Part shown: positions 1 through 12,924 of the stretch, one piece after another
Layout of the letters: each line of letters begins with the position of its first letter
Position numbering within the stretch: the stretch's first letter is position 1
Origin: Nageia nagi
Lineage: Eukaryota; Pinophyta
Length of the DNA stretch: 64,000 nt
NCBI GenBank assembly: GCA_050084985.1
Contig: JBITNC010000001.1
Location: 34,100,001 to 34,164,000, forward strand
Direction of reading: 5' to 3'
Translations under genes and position numbers: made by a program
The notes under the pieces: generated by a model
Databases searched by the model: none
What the model saw: the letters and a program-made list of their open reading frames with translations, nothing else
Told to the model about the DNA's origin: nothing

Positions 1-900
1 GGCCCTTATCTACTATACATTGATGAGTTTTCTCACCTAGAAGCTCTCTTACTGACATTCATAATCCATGAGAAGATGTCTCATTTAGTCATATAATTAA
101 AATATTTATGGGTATCCTCTAAAAATCTTACATAATATTCAAGCTTACCCAATTCAAAACAACCTATGTGATCAAAACTTTTGAAAAGGTAAGGGTATTT
201 AAGGTAATCTTATTTTAAAGGTAGTTTTAACTTGCCTCTCTATGCTTTATGGGGGTGGTTTAAAATTTACCCATCAAAACCACCACTAAAATAGCAAATT
301 GAGATAATTTAAAATCATACCCTCAAAATTTATCTAATTACTTACCCCTAAATCTTGTTTGTTGTATAGTGTAATTTGTTATTCTTCAACTAAAAGACTC
401 TCATAGCATAAATGAAATAAAAATGTATATGAAGGTAAGGAAGAGATATCAAGTTGCATAGGTGGCTAATATATGAAATTTTAACAACTTCATTGATTAG
501 GATCACAAGGTGCATAATCCTTATAACACTCATGATAAATAAAAAGAAATAAAATATTCCACATGCATGAACTCAAATGCACACATGATAAACACATAAG
601 ATGAATACTTGAAGACAACATGATATGACACTAGAATGAAAAAGCTTAACCTATATGAAATGCAAGAAAAATCATGGATGACTAAGGGATGGTATAACCA
701 TCACCATCCCAAATAAGCCCTTTTCTTTATTTCTTCTTAGAATGTTATTGAAACTACCTTGTGACTTTTTTTAACCTTGGAGATGCCTTTTTGATGTTTT
801 TGCTTTATTTTGAATTTTTACATATCCCATGATTTCCTCTTCATCATATTTAATTTTATTAGATATTGAATTATTTATGATTACTTCTCTTTAATCTTGA
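1..900. other. Left flank, no gene seen
   Basis: AT-rich sequence with no usable reading frame on either strand and no motif I recognise. It ends next to the presumed left end of element A. The last five bases (CTTGA, 896-900) also occur just right of the element's other end (34029-34033). Confidence 0.5.
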
Positions 901-916
901 TATTTTTAATAAAATT

Positions 917-2703
917 TCTCCCTTTTAGGATCAGCTAAATTAGAACATATAATAGTTATGTGCAAGATAAACTAATTTTGATATACAAAAAATTGAAATA
1001 AAAAGTATGATTAAAAAACTAAGAAGAGTTTTTCAAGCTATCCTTCCAAATGAACACAATATCAAATCAAGATACATAAAACAACTCAAGGTTATGTTAA
1101 GAAACATCAAAGTTACTTGATAATATTGAATGTTGTATGTTGGTAACTTTCTCTGATAATTTAACCTCAAAATGCCTTAAACAATTCTCAATTTTTAGTT
1201 TATTGTCAAAAACATTTCCACTTTTGATATTTATAGAAACACTATGGCATTTTTTATTCAAATGTGTAGGCAATCCATATTTTTTATCCTGTAAATAGAG
1301 AAAAAAAAGTGATGATCAGAACCTCGATAATATAGTAAGACTAAGCTACTATATACAATGAACATGAAAATTTTGCAAGAAAGTATGATGTGTATTATAG
1401 AAGAACCTGATAGGAGGAACAAGGCTTGAAATTATATATTTCAATCTTCTCCAATATCAAGAATACCCAAATCCTCCTCTTAGATGCTATATGAAGATTA
1501 TTGTATGATTTTAGCTTCCAAATTCCACACTCTAGGACCTAGGAATCTACAAATTAGAAGCTCAATGTTTGTAAAAGTCATTAGGCTAAAAACTGAGGGG
1601 AAAACTTACTTAAATATATTTTATTCATTATATACTCTACCAATACAAATTTAAAATGAAATCAATCAAGTATATGGTTGTTGTGAGATTAGATCTTGAC
1701 TGGAGTCTAATTGGATTTTATCCCAACTAATCTGAGACAAATTGGAGATATTATCATTCATTTTTCTTATCTTGTTTGCTTCAATCATATTTTGAGCAAC
1801 ATAGCAAATTGGAAAAATAATAACTAGAGTTCCATATTCTCTTTTTTATTTGATGGATCATCCATGGATGACATGGTAAGGTGATTTGGCATTCTTATCT
1901 AGCTAATTTCTTGCTAATTATCAATAAAAAAATTAGTAATATTAATGTGATAAACATTAATAAAATAAGATAAATATTCATGTTGTTAAATAAATTTGAT
2001 TGTGATTAAATAAATTGAATGATCAAATATAATTAACATGACTAATGTTAATTAATATTTCAAGCATAAATGACTATGATCAAAAATCGCAAATAATATG
2101 GCTAGTATTTACTTTGCAATTTTTCAATAAATAGCTATGGTTCAAAATGTAATAAACATGATTAAGTTTAATTATTTTGTCACCATAAATGGTTATGATC
2201 AAAAACATAATTAATATTACTAATATTATTCATATTTTTCAAATTAATATGATAGAAACACAATTAATATGATAAATATTAATTACAATATCTAAGTATA
2301 TGATTATGATCAAAAACACTATTGACATGACTAATATCAATTTTATTTTCCAAAGTAAGTGACTAATATCAAAAATATGTTTAACATGACTAATGTTACT
2401 CATATTTTTCAAATATTAGACTATGATAAAAATGCAATTAATATGATAAATAGTAATTGCAATTTCTAAAGTAAATGACTAAGATAAAAATGCATTCAAT
2501 ATGACAAATATTAATTGCAATTTTTCAATAAATGACTATGACATAAGAAAGATAATAACTATTGATAAAGCATAATTAATATGATTAAAATTGATAATAT
2601 TTGATCATCTATGATGACTAAATGCTAGACTAAAGTAAACATGATAGTGATAAAGGAGGAGTGGGCCAAATGTAGCCCAAGGTGCTATATTTGGGTGTTC
2701 ACA
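917..2703 (-). repeat. 3' LTR of element A (uninterrupted copy)
   Basis: Read on the minus strand it starts TGTGAACACCC at 2703. It aligns with 32737-34028 (its first ~1.3 kb) and 15630-16103 (its last ~0.47 kb). The two blocks are contiguous here, meeting at about 1390-1410, so this copy shows the site before element C inserted. It contains a degenerate ~60-bp minisatellite at about 1990-2560. The expected terminal TG at its left end reads TC. Confidence 0.7.
1990..2560. repeat. Degenerate ~58-66-bp tandem repeat inside the element A LTR
   Basis: About nine units carry variants of 'atgactatgatcaaaaa', then 'aattaatatgataaatatt', then a T-rich run. Unit starts fall near 2070, 2132, 2198, 2250, 2301, 2358, 2416, 2477 and 2531. 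The same array is present in the other LTR (about 33330-33890), so it predates insertion of the element. Confidence 0.6.
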
Positions 2704-3713
2704 TTTTGTCCCTTTTTGGTTTGTGTTTTGACTAGGCTAAATGTAATGCAAAAATCTAATTTTATGAAGTATGAGGTATATATGATAATTAACTACCCCA
2801 AGTGATATGTGTAATTCCCCTTAAACATATTTCCAATGAAGCAAGAAAATGGGAATGCATTTGACACTAAAAGGATAGGGAAAGAGGGTTTAGAAAAAGG
2901 AAAGTAGGAATACAATGCCATTTTTATAACAAAGGAAACACGATCACATTTCTAAAATGCACTAGCATTTTGAAGATAAGAAAATGCACACATGTTTCAA
3001 AAACAACACTACATTTAGCGTTAGGGTAAAAAGTTCATGGCATTTTTGGTTGGGCAAGTCTATAAAAGATAAAAGGGTTGCTGATTTGGCTCATTTTCAT
3101 TCATCAATTTTTGTTGCCTAAGCTCTAACTATGCCATCACCTCCTCCTATTCAGATGAGATAGCTAACATGGCACAACACCCACATCGATAAAATAGGCC
3201 ATGGGCCCTACAAATTAGTGCTAAACTTGATCTTGTAATTTAATTAAGTTAATTTTGATAGGAAAACAACACAAAGGAGGGTAAAAAATACTAATAATTT
3301 TATAAAAAAAATGGGATCAAGTGTAGTATAATAGAGAAAAACCTATATGGGTAGATAGAAGATAAAAAAATGCATAATTCAAGCTAGATTTAGGAGTAGA
3401 AAACTTAAAAAATGGGAAATGTGTAGGGTCCCTATGTTTCCTAGAGGGAATTGCTAAAGGTCTCACATTTCCTACTTGGAAACATTGGGGAGTCCTTTTC
3501 TAACTAAATAGCATAAGGGGAGAATATTTTCATAATAAAATGCCCATGGCCTACATATTTCTAACTTACATTAATTTTTTTAAATTTTTGATAGCTCGAT
3601 GAGAGGATTTTGATATGACATTAGTTTTGATCGATCTAGGCCTACTATAGATGATGATGGTAGAGGAGGATTGGGAGTGGATATTTTTTTTCAAGCTTAG
3701 GTATGCATGATAG
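2704..3713. other. Element A interior, no gene seen
   Basis: It starts with T/C-rich sequence that is purine-rich on the minus strand (polypurine-tract-like, 2704-2725). The rest is AT-rich with no significant frame, up to the PMD pseudogene. Confidence 0.5.
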
Positions 3714-4590
3714 ATGGAGCTAGTCATGTGTGATAGTGGCTACTTGACTACATTCATGGAGAGGTGGGAGGCCTCCACCAACACTTTCATTCTTCCAACT
3801 AGCGATTGTACCATCAAACTTGAGGAGGTTTGGAAGATCTTCAAGATACTAATCAAGGGAGATCCCATGATTGGGCTTAGAGAGGGGGTTGGAATACAAG
3901 GAGTAGTCTAGAGATTACTTAGTTCAAATTTATTTTAATTAGGTCTAAATATTTTGATTATGAGCATGATTATCAATGAGGGATCATTAAGGATAGACTT
4001 ATTATTATGATGGTCATCATCATGACTCACATCCATATAGACTCCTTTGGTGTCATTTTTCCATGGAGACTATATGATGTGCTAAGGCATATGCATGAGG
4101 ATGGGATTATCTTTATGTGGTATCCCACTTTGCTAGCTTTAGTTTATAGAGAGATATTAGCAATTAGACTACATCAATCATGATGGACGTTGCTTCCTCC
4201 TTCTATAGATCTGGAGATGGGAGAGGATTATATTCAAGGGGCCACTAGGGCTGCCTTATGATATACACATAGATGATGATGTCAAATAGGAGATACAGGT
4301 TCATAGGCTCCCTATGTTTTAAGATGGAATAGAGCTCAATAGCCTAATATATGATGACCACATACTAGAGACTTGACTTATTACAAAGGAGTGATCAAAT
4401 ATTTGAGGCCTTAATACTTTAGATGAATATCATATATAGATGTCCTAAGTTGGGCTAAGAACACACAGGAGCTTTTCAAGGTTAAGAGATCACTATTTTT
4501 GAGGATGATATGAGGAGAGATTGAGCATTTTTACTTTGATTAGGTGACCAAGTAGTTTGGCATCTAGTAGGATATCCCCTAGGTACCTTT
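3714..4590 (+). pseudogene. Plant mobile domain (PMD) gene, broken (copy in element A)
   Basis: The opening 65-codon frame contains the PMD signature: a Y-L-T-T-F-M-E-R-W run, then T-N-T-F-I-L-P, then C-T-I-K-L-E-E-V. This matches the family pattern of ALVERW, then THTFHLP, then ITLEDV. A degraded C-terminal PMD motif (F-D-x-V-x-K-x-F-G-I followed by D-I-P) is visible near 4535-4585, after many stops. PMD proteins are the MAIN/MAIL family and their transposon-borne relatives. Element A's LTRs read on the minus strand, so this gene is antisense to the element. A Gypsy element interrupts the tail downstream at 4869. Confidence 0.6.
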
Positions 4591-4739
4591 GTTATATAAT
4601 TGGTTTCCATGAGATGCATAGCTTTTGGCTATGTACATAGAGATAGGGCTAAGGATGACCCTATGGTATAGATTGCAATGATGAGAGATGTAGTTACCAC
4701 TCCTTAGCACAACCAAGTTTGGGTAACATGACTACCAAC

Positions 4740-4868
4740 TGCAATTCCCTCGATAAGTGGGGAAGGGAGAGATGGTAGATACGAAAGGTGGTGATGGTGG
4801 GGATGATGGTGATAGTAGATATGGTAGAGGGGATGGAGGATAGGATGGGGGAGAGGGAGGATAGGATG
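4740..4868 (+). other. Gly/Asp-rich tail of the PMD gene, left part
   Basis: A GGTGATGGTGGGGATGA-style stretch encodes Gly/Asp repeats and continues at 13572-13690 on the far side of the Gypsy insertion. Both halves share the same unusual G-rich, C-poor composition, which supports a single original tract. Confidence 0.5.
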
Positions 4869-5516
4869 TGTAGATGCCTCAAAATGAACCTTTATATATT
4901 TAATAAATCATTTTAATCCCTTAATAATGTATTATTTAAAAAAGGATTTAAAATACATATACGAGGTGTAGGCCATGTATTTGACCCTTATGGAATATAC
5001 AAGGGGTTAAAATATCAAATTCATATAAACTTGTATCATATATATAGGCATCATGGGATGACCTATAGGGCATGAGTAGAGCATGACAAAATCATGGGCA
5101 CATAATCATTTTCAAACTAATACAAAGATTATCAATTGAAGATCATTTAAAGGATTGTAACTTTCTTTGTCTATTTGCATTTGTGCATCTATTACTCTAT
5201 AAGTTTGCATGTATGTTCATAATTTGATTATTCGTTAATTCATTCATTGCTACATTTTTGTTTGCACTTGTAATTTCACTTATCTTACAGCATTGACTAT
5301 GTGCCAATTATAGGACACCAACAGTGTACTTGTACATGAATGTATACTCTATCTTTTGTGTATTTTATGATTGATAGAATGAATATAGAATATAAGTAAA
5401 AAGTACTACATTCCTATTATTTCCATATTTTTTATATATGCATCAATATTTATAAAGTAGGGCAATATTGTATTAATCAACCCCATTTGCATTAATCACA
5501 TTATTTAGTTACTACA
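4869..5516 (+). repeat. 5' LTR of the Gypsy element
   Basis: It starts TGTAGATGCCTC and ends TTAGTTACTACA, and aligns end to end with 12925-13571. Confidence 0.9.
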
Positions 5517-5518
5517 TT

Positions 5519-5531
5519 TGGTGAACTTGAC
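5519..5531 (+). other. Primer-binding-site candidate
   Basis: TGGTGAACTTGAC begins two bases after the 5' LTR, the usual position and TGG start of an LTR-element PBS. I do not assign the priming tRNA. Confidence 0.5.
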
Positions 5532-5618
5532 TTCTTAATTTATCTTGCCCTATAGGTAAGATCATGCTAACTACCAGTGCATATATATTCCTATCTTTAG
5601 GATGCTAGTGGTGTTAAT

Positions 5619-6690
5619 ATGGATCAACTTATAGCTATGCTTTAGGATTTGAACATGAATCTTTTGGATTTGTGAAGGTAGATTGCTACGAACAATAATC
5701 TAGGTTCTAGCTCAACTAATCTAAAAGGTTCATCTCATACCACACCATCCAATTTGAATGACTATGAGGGCATTTTTGTTTCACCCTTGATATATGACAT
5801 CCATAATTTTCCCCTACCACCTGACCATAAGACCCTAAATTTGAGATGTTCAGTAGCAAACAAGATTCCAAGCAACATCTCGTTAACTTTCAGATGAAGT
5901 GCTTATTGAAATTGGGTTCAAATGAGAGGTTAATGGTTAAAGCATTCCCAAGGAGCTTGAAAGGTGATGCTACTTATTGGTTCTACTCTTTACTAGGTAA
6001 TTATATTGATTCCTTCAAAACTTTAGTTTGCATATTTATGGGTCAATACAAGCATAATATTAAATAATAAGGAAATATATCGAAATAATGTGCAGTTTAT
6101 CAAGGAAGCAATGAAACCATGGAGAAGTATGTCTTACACTTGAAAAAGGTATGGAAAACTACTCAAGTTAAATTATATGAATCTAAAATTTATGGCATAT
6201 TTCATGAATCTATTATTCCTCTACTTTAATTGCATGCTTCTAGTGCTAAGGATGTTGGATTTAGTACTCTAGTTCAACAATTAGTACAAAAAGAGAAAGT
6301 TTTATTATCTATAGGAGAAATTAAATATGCACCTAACAATTTTTTCAAAAATAATAGGAAATCATATGCCAAGAAAGAGGAGAAATTAGTTAATATGGCA
6401 GATAGGCCCAAGACTCCTCCAAAGGCACAAAGATCTAATTCCTCAAAAGAGACAACTACACATTTCGAATCCCACCAAGGACTCTTTTAAGGGACTTAAT
6501 GAATAAAGGCCTCCTACACCCACTTGAAAAAGTTGATAATGATACCCCTTGGGACACTTTGAGGCATATTGTGCTTATCATCAATGAAAAGGGCACACTT
6601 CAAACTTTTACAAAACATTAGAAGCAACTATTATAGCCCTCATAGAACAAGGAAGGTACAAGATTGATGAAAGTATTGTTAAATAAGGAG
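5619..6690 (+). pseudogene. Gypsy gag, broken
   Basis: This encodes the nucleocapsid/capsid precursor that would package element RNA. The first ATG after the leader is at 5619, but a stop follows after eight codons. The clearest block (5846-6067) has the gag core pattern, with KAFPRSLKGDATYWFYSL matching the retrotransposon gag motif 'AFPLSLKGAAKDWF'. The next block (6230-6490) is basic and proline-containing, the usual gag C-terminal half. Stops and frameshifts separate the pieces, so no full Gag can be made. Confidence 0.75.
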
Positions 6691-6818
6691 ATGTTGTCAA
6701 TGTGGTCATAGTGGTCAAAGAGGTGTGTGCTAACTTATGAAGAGGGCATCCATGCAATGTTCCAAATCCAATTACCACTGAACAAGTAGGTATCCCACTT
6801 GATCCTAAAGTTTATAGT

Positions 6819-7394
6819 ATGATTGATCAATTGAAAAATACACCTACCAAGATTAGTTTGTATGATCTCATTTCTACTTCTCAAACTCATAGGGATAATT
6901 TATATAATTTATTTAAGAATGAAACTATTCCTACTAAGATTTTAATGGCTACATTTTTCAAGAAGCTCCAAACTCTTAGGGAAAGTGACACTATCTCCTT
7001 TCATAAGTCTGAAATACTCAACCAAGAACTACTAGATGAGTGTGTAGCTTTATATATCACACCTATGGTAGATGAATGGGAAGTCAAAAGGACCATAATA
7101 GATAATGGCTCAACTATGAATGTATGTTCTCACCAAGTTTTGACTCAATTACATGAAAAAGATGTAATCATCCCTCCATTAGAAGAGGCTACTTTAAAAA
7201 TTAGGGCATACAATAATTCTTCTAAGAAACCACTAGGCATACCTACCATCATGATTACCATAGGAGTTAGAACTATTGCAGCTAAGTTTCAAGTAGTTGA
7301 TTCCAAGTTGTCTTATAACATGATTTTAGGAAGGCCTTGGATTCATGATATGGAAGTTGTTCCTTCTACATTATATTGTAGGCTAAAGTTTTGA
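6819..7394 (+). pseudogene. Gypsy aspartic protease region
   Basis: This 191-codon stretch is open. The catalytic motif appears as I-I-D-N-G-S-T at residues 93-99, with Asp95 in the place of the usual D-T/S-G. The flap-side signature I-L-G-R-P-W sits at residues 169-174, as in plant Gypsy proteases. The motif has N where most have S or T. The open stretch is isolated from gag and RT by stops on both sides, so it is a remnant of the polyprotein. Confidence 0.75.
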
Positions 7395-8560
7395 TTCCAA
7401 GGAGAAGTCCATACAATCTTAGCTAATTCTAATTCCTATTCACTATGTAATGCTACTAACTTTGAATATATGGTCTTAGTTCCACCACTTTTCAACATAG
7501 AACCCTTGGATGATCCCACACTAGATGAAAATATAGATAAATAGGTACAAATCACAAAAATAGGTATGGGAACTTACAAAATAGATTATGCAGACTTATT
7601 TGCATCCATTAAAAACTTGGGATGGCCTTGAATATTAGCAAGTTTAGGATGCCAGCATCATGTTGTTCTGCATATAGAACACCAATGCCATGAAATAATG
7701 ATTTCAATGACATTTCTAGCTCTAATAATGAACCAATATTCTAAAGGTTATATACCCACATCTTTTGAATCAAGTAAAATGTTTCATTCCACTTTTGTTC
7801 AAAATATATATGATTAATAGTTGCAAGTACAAGGGAGGAGGTTTAGGTAGAACTAAGAAAGGTATGTCTAATTTTTCTATTTTTCCAAAAACATAGCTTC
7901 TTAAGATAGGTCTAGGTAGTGATGTATAGGTCAATCAAAAATGGGTTCCCATATAGTTTGTTAAAATATCTAATGTGATAGAATTATCTAATGAGATTGA
8001 TGAGGATATGTGGATTGATCATATCCTGTTTCTTACTTTTGATTATTTCAATACTAATGATTATTTGTTTGAATACTTGGGGGCACATTTAGAATTTCCC
8101 AAATCTAATAAAAAATGTCATGCCTCTTATATGCTTCATGTATATACTTATTTTGGACAAGAGGTCAATTTTCATGATATGTTACAAGTTCAACCCTTAG
8201 GAGAAGTTGAGATTGTTGATCTTACTGTGGAGAATTTACCATCATTATTACCAATAAAAAAGTATCTCACCTTCCCATAAGAAGAGTTGCTAAACACTAA
8301 CATTGGCACTACAGATAAGGAGAAATTACTTCAAATTGGAGCAACCCTAGCCTCCTTCAAGCAAGAAAGGTACAAATCTAAATCCATCACACATTCTAAA
8401 AATTTTGCTCAATCTTATGATGATATGCATGGGTTATATCTTTCATTTATTATGCATAATTTGCCATTAAAATAAAATGCCAAATTAATTAAGCAAAAGC
8501 CTAGGAAAATACATCCTTTTTAAGGCCTTGATAGTCAAAAAAGAGATTGAAAAATACTTG
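7395..8560 (+). pseudogene. Gypsy protease-RT linker, broken
   Basis: Two short open pieces (7975-8280 and 8287-8475) fall between protease and RT in the order expected for the polyprotein. They show no catalytic motif. Frames are interrupted by several stops. Confidence 0.5.
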
Positions 8561-9450
8561 CAAGCAGAATTCATAGAGCCTATTGATTATTCTAAGTGGA
8601 TGTCTAACATTTTTTCCTATTACAAAATCAAATGGTGAAATACAAGTATGTATTAATTTTCATGATATCAATAATGCTTGTCCTAAAGATTATTTTTCAT
8701 TACCTACTATTGATATGGTTGTTGATAGCATAGATAGTCATGATATGTTTTCATTTATTGATGGTTTTTTAGGTTACAATCAAATCTTAATTAATCATGT
8801 GGACCAACATAAACTATTTCACAACCCCTTTGGGCAATTTTTGTTGGAAGGTTATGCCTTTTGGACTAAAAAATGTTGGTGCTACATATCAAAGAGCCAT
8901 GGTCAGTATGTTCCATAAGCATATTCACAAAATAGTGGAGGTTTATGTTGATGACATTCTTGTTAAATCAAAGCAAGGTCAATACCATCTCCAAGCCCTT
9001 GAAGAGGTATTCAACATTTTGCAAAGGTAAAAACTAAGACTTAAACCTTCAAAGTGTGCATTTGGGGTTACTTTTGGAAAATTGTTAGGGTTCATGGTTT
9101 TAAATAGAGGAATTGAAGTAGAATTTAAGAAGGTAAAAGCCATTATTGACATGCCTCCCCCTAGAAACTTGAAACAAATTAGAAGTCTTCAAGGAAAGAT
9201 AAATTTCATTAGTAGATTCATTTCACAACTAGGAGACAAATGTAGACCATACACTCACTTACTTAAGAAGGATGTCAATTTTGCATGGGATGTGAATTGC
9301 CAACAAGCATTTGAAGATATCAAGCAATATTTTCTTAACCCCCTTATCCTTTTTCCCATGGATTTTTCCCAACTTGATTACTTGTATATTTTATCCTCCT
9401 TGTATGCCATAGGAACCATGTTGTGTCAAAAAACTAAAAATAACAAATAA
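8561..9450 (+). pseudogene. Gypsy reverse transcriptase, broken
   Basis: The RT palm is recognisable. VCINFHDINNACPKD matches the conserved 'R-V-C-V-D-Y-R-x-L-N' block, followed by F-S-F-I-D-G-F-L-G-Y-N-Q. Then come PFGLKNVGATYQRAM and the catalytic Y-V-D-D (8944-8955). The connection region (from 9082) shows P-P-P-R-N-L-K-Q-I-R-S-L-Q-G-K-I-N. A frameshift near 8800-8900 splits the palm across two frames, and a stop at 9028 separates palm from connection. Confidence 0.85.
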
Positions 9451-10572
9451 AGGGCTATCTATTATCTAAGAAAGACATTGGTTGATTATGAGACAAGGTA
9501 TACTCCTATGGAGAAAATTTGCTTTGCTATGATATTTACCATTTAAAAATTAAGGCATTACTTGTTATATTGCACTACATATATTGTTAGTCCTATTGAT
9601 CCTTTAAAATATTTGGTGGCTAAACAACATTTATTTGGTAGATTTGCAAAGTGGCTAATGTTATTGCAAGAATTCAATATTAATATGGTAAAGTAAAAAT
9701 CTGTTAAAACATAGGCTATTATAGATATGATAGTATATTTCCCTTACGAAGGTGAGGAGGTGGTATACAAAGAATTTATTAATATTTTTGAGCAAGATTC
9801 ATGGTGCTAGCAGCCTATAGACTTGTCAATAGGGTGCTAGCATCATGATTTTGAAGAGATCTCCATACATGATGACTATATTTATCTTCTCAAGGATGAG
9901 CCTATCATATGGACCTTGCATTTTGATAGTGCCAAATGCATTCATGGAGTAGGGGTAGGTATTGTTTTAGTCTCCCTTACTAATCAAGTAATTCCTATGA
10001 CTTATAAATTGGATTTTAAATGCACTAATAATATGGTTGAGTAGAAAGCTTTGATACTAGGATTAAAGGTGGCTTTAGAACTGAAAATAACAAACATAGA
10101 TATTTATGGGGATTCATAACTTGTTGTCAACCAAGTGAAGGGTACTTATGATACCAAATATGAGAAGCTAAATCCTTATAAGGTGGTTGTGATTCAGTTG
10201 TTGGAAAGACTTGACATGTATATTATTGAGACCATTCCTAGGAATAATAACAAATATGCAAATGTTATGGCAAGTGTAGCCTCTTTGGTAACAATTGAGC
10301 TTGAAGATACCATCCTCACTATCTGTATGTTAATTTCTCTATCTTACACAACTCATATTTCTTCTATTTTTTCTTATCTTATTACCAATTATGATGCTTT
10401 TCAAGATTGGTATTTTGATATCTATGGCTACTTAGAAGATCAAATTATTCCTTCTAATTATACTAAAAATAATAGACTAAGATTGAGAAGGACTACTATG
10501 AAATATGTTATCATTGGTGATGTTTTATATAGAATATACTTTGATGGGGATTTATTGATATGTTTAACATAG
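9451..10572 (+). pseudogene. Gypsy RNase H, broken
   Basis: After the RT connection the frame decays through several stops. An H-F-D-S-A...G-V-G-V-G-I-V-L block near 9920-9975 matches the first strand and catalytic Asp of RNase H. The 10135-10572 frame begins K-G-T-Y-D-T-K-Y-E-K-L-N-P-Y, matching the RNase H end of plant Gypsy polyproteins. The role in the intact element would be removal of the RNA strand during reverse transcription. Confidence 0.7.
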
Positions 10573-11668
10573 GATGAAATAGCTACTGCTTTAGAGCAAG
10601 CTCATGATGGATTATGTGGTGGCCATTTTCATGCCAAAGCTCTTTATAAAAAAATATTGAGAATAGGGTACTATTGGCCCATTATGGAAGAAGATTTTCA
10701 AACTCATGTGAAATTATGTGTGCCATGCCAAAAGCATGCAAACTTAAGAAAAATAGCCCACTCAAGAACTCAATTCCATTATTTCTCCATGGCCCTTTGC
10801 TACTTGGTGCATAGATTTGATTAGCATGATTAATCCTCATTCTAGAGAAGGACACAAATTCATCATAATAGCTATAGAATATACTGCCAAATGGGTGAAA
10901 TCCATTCCCATGAAGATAGTGACATAAGCAAATATTATCGCATTCCTTATAGAATACATCATCACTAGATTTGGTGTGCCACAAAGGTTGAGCATGGATA
11001 ATGGTCCAAATCTCAAGGGTAAGGATATATAAGAATTTTGTAAAAAGTTCCACATCACATAAACCTTTTCTTTAGTTTACTATCCTCAAGGTAATAGTCA
11101 AGATGAAGAAATAAACAAGACACTTAAGAGTATTCTTGCCAAAAAATGGGATAAGTACAAAAGAGATTGGCATGAGCAATTGCCATATGCACTATGGGCC
11201 TATAGAACTAGTGTTTGAATAGCTACTAGGGAAACCTCCTTTTCATTATTCTATGGATATGAGGCCATTTTTCCCACTTGATTTAGAGATTCCTTTGCTT
11301 AGGATCTCTTAACAAGGTGATATTCCAGATGAAAATGTAAGAAAAGCAAGATTATAGTAGCTAGAAATGTTAGATGAAAAAAGAATCAAAGCCATTAAAC
11401 ATCAAAAGGTCTACCAAGCCAAGATTAAGAGAGCATTTGGTAAGAAATAAAATCTAAGGAGTTAAAAATAGGTTACCTAGTCTTGAAAGAGAATATCAAA
11501 AAAATAGCAACACATGAAGAGGCTAAAGGAAAATTTGAACCTAATTGGTTGGTCCCATATGTTGTTGTTGATGTAATAGGATCAGAAGCATATAGGTTAT
11601 CAACTTTGAATGGTAAGGAAGAACCTAAAACCTTCAATGCTATCCATATCAAGCATTTTTACACTTGA
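10573..11668 (+). pseudogene. Gypsy integrase, broken
   Basis: The zinc-binding H-H-C-C domain is visible at about 10600-10745: H-D-G-L-C-G-G-H-F-H, then C-V-P-C-Q-K-H. The core follows, with D-L-I-S near 10815, then S-M-D-N-G-P-N near 10993, then Y-Y-P-Q-G-N-S-Q. The C-terminal block (11483-11668) has G-K-F-E-P-N-W-L-V-P-Y and ends N-A-I-H-I-K-H-F-Y, the usual GPF/Y-type end. No chromodomain follows. At least three in-frame stops interrupt it. Confidence 0.85.
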
Positions 11669-11834
11669 AAATCATAGCTCTATGACCTTGTAAAATAATT
11701 CATATCAAATACAAGGGCATAATTTTCTCTTATTTTATGTATAGATCTATGAAAAACATGGTGTTGATGATGTGCTTGGCTGTCATCATGATGCCAAAAA
11801 AGTGTAAAAAAAAAAAACTCTTGAAATTCTAATG
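11669..11834 (+). other. Gypsy 3' untranslated region
   Basis: Non-coding sequence between the integrase stop and the tandem repeats. It includes an A-run near 11808-11817. Confidence 0.5.
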
Positions 11835-12375
11835 TCTTCGAATCATGGACATACAAATGTATGATCATCGATGGCCAACAATATGGTTAGTGAGAGTTCA
11901 CTCACTTAAAACATAAATAGATTATGTAACTATGAGAATTTGTTAATATTGGATAATCTCCAATGGATGATACATTTTACTATGTATCCACATGGTTTTT
12001 TCTTTAAACCAATATAAAGTATACTATCTTTAGATCATAGACATACAAATGTATGATCGTCAATGGCCAACAATACAGCTAGTGAGAGTTCACTCAGATA
12101 AATCGATGATCCAACCATGAGCAATTTGTTAACATTGAATCATCTCTAATGGATGATACATTTTTTTGTGTATCCATATGGTTTTTTCTTTAAATCCATC
12201 TAAATCATACTATCTTCAGATCATAGATATACAAATGTATGATCCCAGATGGCATCGATAAGGCTAGTGAGATTTCACTCACTTAAAAGAGAAATCAATG
12301 ATGTAGTCATGAGTAAGATGTTGATATTGGATTATCTCTAATGGAAGAAATACCTTAATATGCATCCATAATTAT
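11835..12375 (+). repeat. Three ~190-bp tandem repeats in the Gypsy 3' region
   Basis: Units start at 11835, 12027 and 12213 with TCTTCGAATCATGGACA-like sequence (periods 192 and 186). Each contains 'ATACAAATGTATGATC', 'TAGTGAGAGTTCACTCA' and 'GGATGATACATTTT' in the same order. Unit three is the most diverged. Tandem repeats between pol and the 3' LTR are typical of Tat-type elements. The TGAGAGTTCACTCA core is partly palindromic. Confidence 0.8.
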
Positions 12376-12910
12376 TTTATGATTTACATTTCATTACAAG
12401 TACATAGATATAGCAAAAATAAAACAAAATTGTAGTAAACAAAAAATTAGGGTGCCAACATCATGCTCACAGTCTATTAGGATGTTGATGGCATACATCT
12501 CATTGTCATTTCCACCAATACAAAACATAACCTCTTTGTTTCAAAGCATGGATGTAAGTGTGAATGGTTCTTAAGTATAAAACATAATAGAATGGCCAAA
12601 TTCATGATTGAGATAGTATAAAAGGGGGCACATCATATCTTCCATCTCTAGCCTCAACTATAGATTTTTCATAATCATCCAATCATCATCAAAACACTAT
12701 TCCTAAAGATAGCTTTCTTCAGCAGCTTTTGCCTTGGCCACTCCATTCAAGGTTTTTTTTGGGGCACCCAAGTCAAAATGGGGGTAGCATAAAGATCCTC
12801 AACATCATTCAATAAAAGACAACATCAACAAAAAGATTAGAAAATTTTCTTCTATACCTTGGCTACACTTCTTCTTTGGACATGTAATTTCATGGCTTCA
12901 ATTACACATT
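12376..12910 (+). other. Gypsy 3' region, no gene seen
   Basis: Non-coding sequence up to the polypurine tract, with no frame of note. Confidence 0.5.
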
Positions 12911-12924
12911 CAAAGAGGGGCAAA
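12911..12924 (+). other. Polypurine tract of the Gypsy element
   Basis: CAAAGAGGGGCAAA directly abuts the TG of the 3' LTR, the expected site of plus-strand priming. Confidence 0.75.

Noticed and set aside
4694-4882. Minus-strand 62-codon Ser/Thr/Ile-rich frame
   Set aside because: It is the complement of the Gly/Asp-coding G-rich PMD tail, so composition alone explains it.
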